Below are positions 53,017 to 61,103 of a stretch of DNA of 64,000 nucleotides, piece by piece. The notes beneath the pieces were generated by a model. That model was given only the letters and a program-made list of their open reading frames with translations, made no database searches and was not told where the DNA came from. The DNA is taken from NCBI GenBank assembly GCA_965229715.1, contig CBDDJL010000002.1:310001-374000 (forward strand), in the 5' to 3' direction. Each line of letters starts with the position of its first letter. The stretch's first letter is position 1. The translations under genes and the position numbers were made by a program. The DNA comes from JAVJST01 sp965229715 (GTDB lineage: Bacteria > Pseudomonadota > Alphaproteobacteria > Rhodospirillales > Casp-alpha2).

Positions 53017-53306
53017 TGGACCGCACCGACGAGGCCGAGCGAAACCCAAAGGATATTGTCGGTAACGCCCAGCTTCTGGAGAACTCGATCGAATTTCAAG
53101 CCAAGCACTCTATGGCTCAAGACGCCATACGGTTTTTTGAGAAAGCTTCTGGCAGATTTCTATCCTGGTGCTTGGTTGTTACTGGGTTCGGGTTGGCGGT
53201 TTTTTTTGCAACCTACGGCGCAATAGACGCAACCCTACTGTTCGGTGCAATAGGCGCATTCGGCGCGTACCGATTGATCAAGGCGCATTTGGCAAAGCGC
53301 AATTGA
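53016..53306 (+). CDS. Small uncharacterised membrane protein
   Basis: A 96-residue protein with a polar first half and two hydrophobic segments near the C terminus (FLSWCLVVTGFGLAVFFATY, LFGAIGAFGAYRLIKA). It starts inside the dapB stop (TAATG), so translation is coupled. Its DNA is visibly less GC-rich than dapB. I recognise no family. Confidence 0.6.
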   Translation: MDRTDEAERNPKDIVGNAQLLENSIEFQAKHSMAQDAIRFFEKASGRFLSWCLVVTGFGLAVFFATYGAIDATLLFGAIGAFGAYRLIKAHLAKRN

Positions 53307-53312
53307 GAAACG

Positions 53313-53819
53313 CTAAGCAGGAGCTCCGTTCCACACGGAAAGCTGCCTCAAACGATCCCGCAGTTCGTCGGCCAGCAGCTTCTTCTCGTCGGCCATCAGG
53401 AAGCGGCCGATCTCGGTTCGCCTGTCGCGCTCGCGGAGTTCCAGCCTGTTGCGGTCGTCGTCGATCCGGGTCAGCTCGACCTTGAGCCAGTGCGGGGACG
53501 CGGCCCACGTCCGCGTGCGGCCGAATGCGCCGATGCGGTCCACGGTGAAGGCGTCGTGGGTGATGGTGACGACCTCGTGGCTGCGCTGACCCCAGTAATG
53601 CAGGCGCAGCGCGGCGGCGAGCAGCACCACGTCGAGACCGACGAAGACCGAGACCGGCCACGCGCCGAGCACGCCGAACACCAGACTGACCGGCAGCGCG
53701 GCCAATGCGAACACGATGATCGCCGTGTTGATGTTGCGCGTGCTGGCGCTGCGCTGCGGTTCCAGCACCGCGCGGTAGAGAATACCGCGCCCGGAATCGG
53801 ATTGGCTTGGACTTTGCAT
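53313..53819 (-). CDS. DUF2244 membrane protein
   Basis: A 168-residue protein with two adjacent hydrophobic segments (IIVFALAALPVSLVFGVLGAW, VFVGLDVVLLAAALRLHYW) and a hydrophilic C-terminal domain (EVVTITHDAFTVDRIG, HWLKVELTRIDDDRNRLEL) characteristic of DUF2244. The family is found beside nth in many alphaproteobacteria, as here, but divergently. Function unknown. Confidence 0.8.
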   Translation of the reverse strand: MQSPSQSDSGRGILYRAVLEPQRSASTRNINTAIIVFALAALPVSLVFGVLGAWPVSVFVGLDVVLLAAALRLHYWGQRSHEVVTITHDAFTVDRIGAFGRTRTWAASPHWLKVELTRIDDDRNRLELRERDRRTEIGRFLMADEKKLLADELRDRLRQLSVWNGAPA

Positions 53820-53868
53820 GACACCAGAATAGAAAGGACAGCAATGGCCATCCAGAGGAATCGGCTGT

Positions 53869-53957
53869 CCTCATACTTCGACAGGCTCAGTATGAGGTTT
53901 CGACGGTTCAGTATGAGGAAGTTTTTCGCCTCACCCTGAGCCCGACGAAGGGCGAGG
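53869..53957. repeat. Cluster of CTTCGACAGGCTCAG-type palindromic repeats
   Basis: Unit 1: CCTCATACT (53869-53877), 11-base loop, AGTATGAGG (53889-53897), a perfect 9-bp stem. A partial copy of its right arm lies at 53909-53918. Unit 2: CCTCACCCT (53929-53937) with AGGGCGAGG (53949-53957), one mismatch. The core TTCGACAGGCTCAG is a familiar dispersed bacterial palindrome. It fills the DUF2244-nth gap. Confidence 0.85.
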
Positions 53958-53976
53958 TAAAAAGCAGGAAGCGAGC

Positions 53977-54615
53977 ATGGTCAAAAAAGCCGACGTCGAC
54001 GAATTTTACAGCCGCCTGTCGAGGATCAATCCGGCGCCGACCAGCGAACTCGACTGGCTCAACCCCTACACGCTGGTGGTCGCCGTGGCGTTGTCGGCGC
54101 AGGCGACCGACGTCGGCGTCAACAAGGCAACTGGCCCGCTGTTCAAGGCCGTGCAGACGCCCGAACAGATGGTCGCCCTCGGCGAGGCCAAGCTGAAGGA
54201 CTACATCAAGACCATCGGGCTCTATAACACTAAGGCGAAGAATGTCATCAAGCTGTCGCAAATGCTGATCGACGAACACGGCGGCGAGGTGCCGCGCGAC
54301 CGGGAATCGCTCGAAAGGCTGCCGGGCGTCGGCCGCAAGACCGCCAACGTGGTGCTCAACGTCGCCTTCGGCGAGCCGACCATCGCCGTCGACACGCATA
54401 TCTTCCGGGTCTCGAACCGCACCGGGCTCGCGCCCGGCAAAACGCCGCTCGCGGTCGAAAAGAAGCTCGAGAAGGTGACGCCCGACAAATGGAAACTGCA
54501 CGCGCACCATTGGCTGATCCTGCACGGACGCTACGTCTGCAAGGCGCGGAAACCCGACTGCGCCGCGTGCGTCGTCAACGACCTCTGCCGCTACAAGGCG
54601 AAGACGACTTTGTGA
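53977..54615 (+). CDS. nth: Endonuclease III (DNA glycosylase/AP lyase)
   Basis: Base-excision repair of oxidised pyrimidines. The 212-residue product has the HhH motif LERLPGVGRKTANVVLN with the catalytic Lys, the catalytic Asp in AVDTHIFRVSNR, and the 4Fe-4S loop CKARKPDCAACVVNDLC at the C terminus. The palindromic repeat cluster ends 20 bases before its start. Confidence 0.96.
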   Translation: MVKKADVDEFYSRLSRINPAPTSELDWLNPYTLVVAVALSAQATDVGVNKATGPLFKAVQTPEQMVALGEAKLKDYIKTIGLYNTKAKNVIKLSQMLIDEHGGEVPRDRESLERLPGVGRKTANVVLNVAFGEPTIAVDTHIFRVSNRTGLAPGKTPLAVEKKLEKVTPDKWKLHAHHWLILHGRYVCKARKPDCAACVVNDLCRYKAKTTL

Positions 54616-54683
54616 GCCCCGAAAACCCGGCCTCGTGATCGAACGTGTACGCGCCGGCGGCCGTTTCGTGCGATACTGCCGAC

Positions 54684-56249
54684 ATGGACGATCATGCTTC
54701 CGACTCGTATACCGGCGTCGGCGCGCTTGAGCACCTGACCGGCCCGTCGCGCGGGCGGATCACGTGGTTGAGCGCGCGATCGACCGACATCGCCCTGACC
54801 CCCGCCCATCTGGTCCATTGCGCCGAGACACGGAGCGGGCAGGCGCCCGACAATCTGATCGCCCGGTTCCGGCGGGTTGGCAGCGGATACGAGATGACCG
54901 TCGCGGCGGACCAAACGGTATGGGTCAACGGCAAGCCGGCGGCGACGGCGACGTTGGCGTCGGGTGACATGATCGAACTCGGCGAGGACGGCCCGCTGTC
55001 ACGTTTCATTCTCTATCGCGAAGACCATGCGCCGCGCGAGAGCATCGCCGAGATGCTCGGAGACTCGATCGATTATCTGCGGGTCAGCCGGCAGCCTCTG
55101 ACCCGGCGGCTGGGCCGGGCGACGACCTCGCTCGCACGCCGGCTCGCCAAAGAAACGACGCTCGCCTTCCGCTTTGCCGTGATTGTCGCCCTTCTGGCGC
55201 TCGGCGTTCTGGCCTTTCATCAATACCGTCTGGCGCAGGCATTGCAGGCCGAGGTTGCGAGCGGCGCACAGAAGCTCGAAACCTTTGCCGCCGCATTGGT
55301 TCAGACGCGAAACGAGGCGCTGACGCCGGAGGACCTGCGCCGCCTCGGCGAGCGTATCGATGAGCAGGTAACGACGAACGCCGACCGCCTTGCCGCGCTC
55401 GAAGCGCGATCCACCGCCAGCGCCCGGATCATCGCGGAGGCGTTGCCCTCTGTCGTCTTCCTGCAAGGAGCTTACGGGTTTCGGGAGAAAACGAGCGGCC
55501 GGCAACTGCGCCACGTGTTGGGCGGCGACGGTCTGCCGCGCTATGACCGGGGCGGCCAGCCGCGCCTGACGCTCGACGGCGACGGACCCGTTGCGGAACT
55601 GCAGTACACCGGCACGGGCTTCGTGCTCGGTGGCAACGGTATCATCGTGACCAACCGGCACGTGGCGATACCGTGGGAAGACGATGCCGGCGCCGCAGCG
55701 CTCGCGGAACAGGGGCTGGAACCAGGATTGACCCGTCTCGTTGCTTATTTTCCAGGCATTGCCGAGGCTGTGGCCGTCTCGCTGCAACGCGCCAGCGACG
55801 ATGCCGATCTGGCACTGCTCGCGATCGATGGCGATATCGACCCTGGCCCCGGTCTGATGCTGGCGACCGATCCGCCGGGCCCGGGCACGGAAGTTCTGGT
55901 CATGGGCTATCCGACGGGCTTGCGCACCCTGCTGGTGCAGTCGGGCGACGCCTTTATCGAGGCCCTGGAATCGGAACCGGACATGGATTTCTGGCGCATT
56001 GCCGAGCGCCTCGCCGCGGAGGACAAGATCCAGCCGCTCGCCAGCCGCGGCATCATCGGCCAGGCGACCGCCGCGGCTGTGATTTACGACGCCGAAACCA
56101 CCCACGGCGGCAGCGGCGGGCCGGTGCTCGACGCAGAGGGCCGCGTGGTCGCGGTCAACGCAGCGATCCTGCCGGAATACGGCGGCTCGAACATCGGCGT
56201 TCCCGCGGACCGGGTGCGGGCCTTGTTGGCCGACGGCGAAACGAACTAA
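54684..56249 (+). CDS. Membrane protein with FHA-like N-terminal and trypsin-like C-terminal domains
   Basis: A 521-residue fusion. Residues about 25-115 look like an FHA domain (VWVNGKPAATATLASGDMIEL near residues 79-99). One TM segment lies at 161-180 (FRFAVIVALLALGVLAFHQ), followed by a coiled stretch to about 250. A trypsin-like protease has His326 (IVTNRHV), Asp375 (DDADLALL) and Ser477 (GGSGGPVLD). The FHA side should face the cytoplasm and the protease the periplasm. ATG 54684 was chosen over GTG 54645. It overlaps the convergent lipoprotein gene by four bases. Confidence 0.82.
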   Translation: MDDHASDSYTGVGALEHLTGPSRGRITWLSARSTDIALTPAHLVHCAETRSGQAPDNLIARFRRVGSGYEMTVAADQTVWVNGKPAATATLASGDMIELGEDGPLSRFILYREDHAPRESIAEMLGDSIDYLRVSRQPLTRRLGRATTSLARRLAKETTLAFRFAVIVALLALGVLAFHQYRLAQALQAEVASGAQKLETFAAALVQTRNEALTPEDLRRLGERIDEQVTTNADRLAALEARSTASARIIAEALPSVVFLQGAYGFREKTSGRQLRHVLGGDGLPRYDRGGQPRLTLDGDGPVAELQYTGTGFVLGGNGIIVTNRHVAIPWEDDAGAAALAEQGLEPGLTRLVAYFPGIAEAVAVSLQRASDDADLALLAIDGDIDPGPGLMLATDPPGPGTEVLVMGYPTGLRTLLVQSGDAFIEALESEPDMDFWRIAERLAAEDKIQPLASRGIIGQATAAAVIYDAETTHGGSGGPVLDAEGRVVAVNAAILPEYGGSNIGVPADRVRALLADGETN

Positions 56250-56689
56250 CCGATTCGTTGATCGAGGATTTCGCGGAGGCAATCGTCGCGCCCGGCACTC
56301 GTACCATCGGTTCCGCGAAAATCCAGGTACGCAAGCGCATAAGCGCCACCGCCTTCGTCATAGAAAAACAGATCGAGGGTGCAGCGGCCGGTTCGGTATT
56401 GCCACAGCTCGGCTGGCGGATCCTTGCGAACGAAGCCCGGCTTGCCGAGGATTTCGGTGATCTCCACGCCGCTTAAGCGAAGAAAACTCTGGGTATCCGG
56501 CACCGGCGGCGGTGCAGGCGCCGGTTCGGGCGCCGGCTCCGGCGTGGCCGACAATGACGCGACCGTCGTTTCCGGCTCGGCCGTTTCCACGGCCGCCTCG
56601 ACTTGTTGGTGGGGGCGCGGGCTGCCGGCACAGGCAGCCAGAAACGAAATTGTCAGCAGGAAGAGCGCACCGCGCCCGAAGCGAATCAT
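56246..56689 (-). CDS. Uncharacterised proline-rich lipoprotein
   Basis: A 147-residue lipoprotein (LLTISFLAAC, Cys20). It has a Pro/Ala/Glu linker of about 40 residues and a compact C-terminal domain (FLRLSGVEITEILGKPGFVR, LWQYRTGRCTLDLFFYDEGG). The C-terminal part recalls small alphaproteobacterial outer-membrane-assembly lipoproteins, but I cannot name the family. It overlaps the bactofilin start by four bases and is transcribed with it. Confidence 0.68.
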   Translation of the reverse strand: MIRFGRGALFLLTISFLAACAGSPRPHQQVEAAVETAEPETTVASLSATPEPAPEPAPAPPPVPDTQSFLRLSGVEITEILGKPGFVRKDPPAELWQYRTGRCTLDLFFYDEGGGAYALAYLDFRGTDGTSAGRDDCLREILDQRIG

Positions 56690-57297
56690 TCGTCGGCGCC
56701 GTCTTCCTCGGCATCGTCCGCTTTGTCTGCGGCCGCATCCACTGCCAGAGTCTGCATGTCGCCCCGGATTTCGCCGCCGGGCTCGATGACGATCGAACCG
56801 TAACGAACCGAACCGGTGATGCGGCCTGACTCGCGCACGGTCAGCCGTGCGGAAACCGTCAGTTCGCCGTCGAAATGACCAGAAACGATCGCTTCCTCGA
56901 CCGCAGCTTTCCCCTTGAACATGCCGCCGGCGACGATCTCGACGCGCTTGGCGTCGGTCAGGCTCGACTCTTCGACCCGGCCCTCGACGACCAGGCGTTC
57001 GCAGTTGCTGATTTCGCCGCCCTTGAGGCGGATGGCACTGCCGACCATTAGTGTCTTTGCAGCGTCGCCGCCCCGCGCCGTGTCCCCGCCGCTCTTGCGG
57101 GGCGGCAGTCCGGGAATATCCGGCGTCCGGGCCGGGACGTCCGGGTGGAACGTCGAGCGCGGCGGAGACGCCGCCTCGGCGGGCTTGGCGAACGGTTTCA
57201 GGGGCGGTGGCGAAACCGCCTTATCCGCTTGCGCGTCAGCGACGTCGGTATTGTCGGTTGTCGGCGCATCGTCATCTGATCTTTTCTTGCTGAACAT
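56686..57297 (-). CDS. Bactofilin-family cytoskeletal protein
   Basis: A 203-residue polymer-forming protein. After a proline-rich disordered N terminus of about 80 residues, the right-handed beta-helix repeats are visible: LMVGSAIRLKGGEISNCERLVVEGRV, VEIVAGGMFKGKAAVEEAIVSGHFDGELTV (in parts). Bactofilins make nucleotide-independent filaments linked to cell shape and envelope sites. ATG 57297 was preferred (GGAG about 10 bases upstream); GTG 57318 is an alternative. Confidence 0.9.
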   Translation of the reverse strand: MFSKKRSDDDAPTTDNTDVADAQADKAVSPPPLKPFAKPAEAASPPRSTFHPDVPARTPDIPGLPPRKSGGDTARGGDAAKTLMVGSAIRLKGGEISNCERLVVEGRVEESSLTDAKRVEIVAGGMFKGKAAVEEAIVSGHFDGELTVSARLTVRESGRITGSVRYGSIVIEPGGEIRGDMQTLAVDAAADKADDAEEDGADE

Positions 57298-57339
57298 GCC
57301 GCGTCTCTCCTCAAGCACCGCACCCGGCGGCGACGTCTA

Positions 57340-58029
57340 TCAAGCGGTGACCTCGCGCCCACCGGGGCTGTCCGATGGCCGCCAGGACTGGAACAGGTGG
57401 ACCATCGTCGCCGTCGCCAGGATCGGTGCCAGCAGATTGACCACGGGTACCGTCAGCAACAATGCAATCCCGATACCGGCGACGAACAAGGCGCCCTGGC
57501 GTTGTTTTCGAAGCGCTCGTGCCGAGCGCTGATCCATGCGCCGAAGCGCCACCAGTTCGAAGTACTCACGGCCCAGAAGATAACCGTTGACCGCGTAGAA
57601 AACAAAAGGGAATACCGGCGGCACGATGAGGAACAGAAGCATAAACAGGTTGAGCGCGACGAGAACGCCGAGGAACTTGATCGCGGCGATGATGGCTTCG
57701 CCCGTCGACTGCCCGTTTGCTTTCGGCAAGTCGGGATAGTGACGATTCTCGACGGCATCGGCGACGCCGTCGAGAAAAATGCCGATCAGGCCACTGACCA
57801 CGGCCGGAAACAGCAACCAGGTGAAAATCGCTGTCGCCAGGCCGCCGAGAATGTCGATGACGGTCTCCAGCCAGCCGACGGTGAACAATGCGGTTTCGCT
57901 CAGCAGAAAACCGATGACGAACCAAAGGGCCACGAAGCAGGTGAGTGCAATCGCCACGCTGAGCATGAGCGTGCGTTGAATTCGGGGGTCGTCGAGCTGA
58001 CGGAGAGCTTTACTGAACGCCTGGAACAT
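57340..58029 (-). CDS. EI24/CysZ-family membrane protein
   Basis: A 229-residue protein with about five hydrophobic segments (FVALWFVIGFLLSETALFTVG, LLFPAVVSGLIGIFLDGVAD, FLGVLVALNLFMLLFLIVPP). The EI24 domain pattern GREYFELVALRRM is present. CysZ relatives import sulfate in E. coli, but many alphaproteobacterial EI24 proteins are unassigned. It reads leftward into the bactofilin gene with a 42-base gap. Confidence 0.82.
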   Translation of the reverse strand: MFQAFSKALRQLDDPRIQRTLMLSVAIALTCFVALWFVIGFLLSETALFTVGWLETVIDILGGLATAIFTWLLFPAVVSGLIGIFLDGVADAVENRHYPDLPKANGQSTGEAIIAAIKFLGVLVALNLFMLLFLIVPPVFPFVFYAVNGYLLGREYFELVALRRMDQRSARALRKQRQGALFVAGIGIALLLTVPVVNLLAPILATATMVHLFQSWRPSDSPGGREVTA

Positions 58030-58178
58030 GGCCCCTGTTTAGCCGGGCGATCCGGCTCGTGCAAGCCGACCGAGAGCCTGTGGATCGCTGCTTGTGGCGC
58101 GGTCGGCCATGACTATACTGCCGCCCGATTCCGCGCCGTCCACCGCGCGGGCGCAGGCAACGTATCGGAAAGCAAAGC

Positions 58179-59180
58179 ATGACAGGCCACCAGTTCGACG
58201 TCGTCGGCATCGGCAACGCCATCGTCGACGTTCTCGCCCGCAGCGACGATACGTTCCTTGCCGAACACGATCTGCCGAAAGGCGCCATGACCCTGATCGA
58301 CGCTGACAGGGCTGCGGTGTTGCATGCCGCCATGTCGTCGCCGGTCGAGCGCTCCGGCGGTTCGGCAGCGAACACCATCGCCGGTGCCGCCTCGCTCGGT
58401 GCGCGCGCGGCTTTCATCGGCAAGGTACGCGATGACGCGCTTGGCGCCAGCTTTCGCCGAGCCATACAGGATGAAGGGGTGCACTTCGAAACCGCGGCCG
58501 CGACAGATGGCGCGCCGACGGCGCAATGTCTGATTTTTGTGACGCCGGACGGCCAACGGACCATGAATACCTATCTGGGCGCCAGCACGGACTTCGCCGC
58601 GGCGGATCTGGACGCCGACGTGATCGCCGCGTCGGCAGTGACGTATCTGGAAGGCTATCTTTGGGACAAGGCGCCAGCCAAGGAGGCATTTCTCGAAGCC
58701 GCCCGCATTGCCCACGACGCCGGCCGCCGGGTCGCTTTGTCGTTATCGGATCCGTTCTGTGTCGAACGCCATCGCGACGACTTCCTCGCCCTGCTCGAAG
58801 GCCATATCGATGTTTTGTTTGCCAATGAAGACGAGATCCGCTCGCTCTATCAGGTCGAATCCTTCGACGATGCGATGCAGCGCGTCCGCGGCCACTGCGA
58901 CATCGCCGCTCTGACCCGGAGTGAGAAGGGCTCGGTCGTTATTTCCGGTGACGAAGTCCACATTGAAGATGCCGAACGAGTTGCCGCCGTGGTCGACACC
59001 ACTGGGGCGGGTGACGCCTATGCCGCGGGATTCCTGTTCGGTCTCGGCCGCGGTCTCGGTCTCGATGCTGCCGCACGCATCGGCAGCATCGCTGCCGCCG
59101 AGGTCATCGGTCACGTCGGCGCACGGCCGGAACGGCCGCTTGGCGATCTCATCGCCGAGCGCATCGAAACGCACCTCTGA
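58179..59180 (+). CDS. PfkB-family adenosine kinase
   Basis: A 333-residue sugar kinase. It begins FDVVGIGNAIVDVLARSD, has the PfkB motif 1 region (SGGSAANTIAGAASLGA), and ends in the catalytic motif DTTGAGDAYAAGFLFG with the general base Asp. The sequence is closest in style to bacterial adenosine/ribokinase-type enzymes such as Adk2/AdoK. Substrate preference is not proven. It lies 4 bases before typA. Confidence 0.87.
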   Translation: MTGHQFDVVGIGNAIVDVLARSDDTFLAEHDLPKGAMTLIDADRAAVLHAAMSSPVERSGGSAANTIAGAASLGARAAFIGKVRDDALGASFRRAIQDEGVHFETAAATDGAPTAQCLIFVTPDGQRTMNTYLGASTDFAAADLDADVIAASAVTYLEGYLWDKAPAKEAFLEAARIAHDAGRRVALSLSDPFCVERHRDDFLALLEGHIDVLFANEDEIRSLYQVESFDDAMQRVRGHCDIAALTRSEKGSVVISGDEVHIEDAERVAAVVDTTGAGDAYAAGFLFGLGRGLGLDAAARIGSIAAAEVIGHVGARPERPLGDLIAERIETHL

Positions 59181-59184
59181 CGCC

Positions 59185-61023
59185 ATGACCGATCGCCGCA
59201 ACATCGCCATTATCGCGCACGTCGACCACGGCAAGACCACGTTGGTCGATCAGTTGTTGCGCCAATCGGGCGCGGTGCGCTCGAACCAGCAGATCGCCGA
59301 GCGTGCGCTCGACCGCAACGATCTTGAACGCGAGCGGGGGATCACCATTCTCGCCAAGTGCACGTCCGTCGACTGGACGGGAAACCATGGCACGACCCGG
59401 GTCAACATCGTCGACACGCCCGGTCACGCCGATTTCGGCGGCGAGGTCGAACGCATCCTGACCATGGTCGACGGCGTCATCCTGTTGGTCGACGCCGCCG
59501 AAGGTCCGATGCCGCAGACGAAGTTCGTGACCCAGAAAGCGCTCGAGATCGGGTTGCGGCCGATTTTGGTGATCAACAAGGTCGACCGCCCGGACGGCCG
59601 CGCCGACGATGTGCTGAACGAGGTCTTCGATCTGTTCGCCGCGCTCGACGCCTCGGACGAGCAACTCGACTTCCCGACGCTCTACGCATCCGGCCGGGAT
59701 GGCTGGGCGGCAGAGGAACCCGATGGACCGCGCGACGGGCTCGAACCGCTGTTCCGGTTGATCGTCGATCACGTTCCGCCGCCACAAGCCGACGAGAGCG
59801 GCCCGTTCGCCATGCTGGCGAGCCTGTTGGAGGCCGATCCCTTCCTCGGCCGCGTGCTGACGGGACGCATTCACGCCGGCGTGGTCAAGGTCAACGGACC
59901 GCTGAAGGCGCTGAGCCGGACGGGCGAGATCATCGAGACCGGCCGCATCACGAAGCTATTTGCCTACCGCGGCCTGGAACGGGTGCCGGTCGAAACGGCA
60001 TCGGCCGGCGACATCATCGCCATTGCCGGGCTGGCGCAAGCGAACGTCGCCGACACGCTCTGCGATCCGGCCGTGGCCGAGCCTATTCCGGCACCGCCGA
60101 TCGATCCGCCGACGTTGTCGATGACATTCTCGATCAACTCGTCGCCACTGGCCGGCACCGAGGGCAAGAAGGTGACGTCGCGGGTCATTCGCGACCGTTT
60201 GTTGGCCGAGGCCGAGGGCAACGTTGCGATCGAAGTTACGGAAACCGAAGACAAGGACGCTTTTCAGGTATCGGGCCGCGGAGAGCTGCAGTTCGGCGTA
60301 TTGATCGAAACGATGCGGCGTGAAGGCTACGAGCTCTCGATTAGCCGTCCCCGCGTCATCTACCGCGAGGACCCGGAGACCGGCCAACGGCAGGAACCGA
60401 TGGAGGAGGTCGTCGTCGATGTGGACGAGGACTACTCCGGCGTTGTCGTCGAGAGCATGGGGCTTCGCAAAGGCGAGCTCCGCGAGATGAAACCGGCTGA
60501 AGGCGGCAAGTCGCGGCTCGTTTTCATCGCACCGGCGCGCGGCCTGATCGGCTACCACGGCCAATTCCTGACCGAAACGCGGGGCACCGGCGTGATGAAC
60601 CGGGTGTTCAGCGGTTACGGACCCGACAAGGGACCGATCGCGGGCCGCCGCAACGGCGTGCTGATCTCGAACGCGGCGGGCAAGACCGTGGCATACGCCC
60701 TGTGGGGTCTTGAGGAGCGCGGCGCCATGTTCGTCGGCGCCGGGGTCAAAGTCTACTCGGGTATGATCATCGGCGAAAACAGCCGCGCCGGCGACCTCGA
60801 AGTCAATCCGATGAAATCCAAGCAGCTGACTAATATTCGGGCCGCCGGATCGGATGAGAACATCCGTTTGACGCCCCCGCGACGGCTGTCGCTCGAACAG
60901 GCCATAGCCTATATCGAAGACGACGAGCTGGTCGAGGTCACGCCGGATAGCATCCGGCTGCGGAAGAGATATCTCGATCCGCACGAGCGAAAGAAGCATC
61001 AGCGCCGCGAATCCGCCGCCTGA
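59185..61023 (+). CDS. typA: Ribosome-dependent GTPase TypA/BipA
   Basis: A translational GTPase that helps ribosome assembly and stress adaptation. The 612-residue product has G1 AHVDHGKTT, G3 DTPGHADFGGE, G4 NKVDRPDGR, domain II and the EF-G-like C-terminal domains, ending LRKRYLDPHERKKHQRR. ATG 59185 was chosen; the longer frame is a shadow of the kinase gene. Confidence 0.97.
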   Translation: MTDRRNIAIIAHVDHGKTTLVDQLLRQSGAVRSNQQIAERALDRNDLERERGITILAKCTSVDWTGNHGTTRVNIVDTPGHADFGGEVERILTMVDGVILLVDAAEGPMPQTKFVTQKALEIGLRPILVINKVDRPDGRADDVLNEVFDLFAALDASDEQLDFPTLYASGRDGWAAEEPDGPRDGLEPLFRLIVDHVPPPQADESGPFAMLASLLEADPFLGRVLTGRIHAGVVKVNGPLKALSRTGEIIETGRITKLFAYRGLERVPVETASAGDIIAIAGLAQANVADTLCDPAVAEPIPAPPIDPPTLSMTFSINSSPLAGTEGKKVTSRVIRDRLLAEAEGNVAIEVTETEDKDAFQVSGRGELQFGVLIETMRREGYELSISRPRVIYREDPETGQRQEPMEEVVVDVDEDYSGVVVESMGLRKGELREMKPAEGGKSRLVFIAPARGLIGYHGQFLTETRGTGVMNRVFSGYGPDKGPIAGRRNGVLISNAAGKTVAYALWGLEERGAMFVGAGVKVYSGMIIGENSRAGDLEVNPMKSKQLTNIRAAGSDENIRLTPPRRLSLEQAIAYIEDDELVEVTPDSIRLRKRYLDPHERKKHQRRESAA

Positions 61024-61103
61024 ATGCATTGGCGGGCGCGCGTTTCATTGTGCTAGGATTCTTTCCCGGAATCTTGCTACGACGTGTCTGGAGCAGAACG
61101 AAC

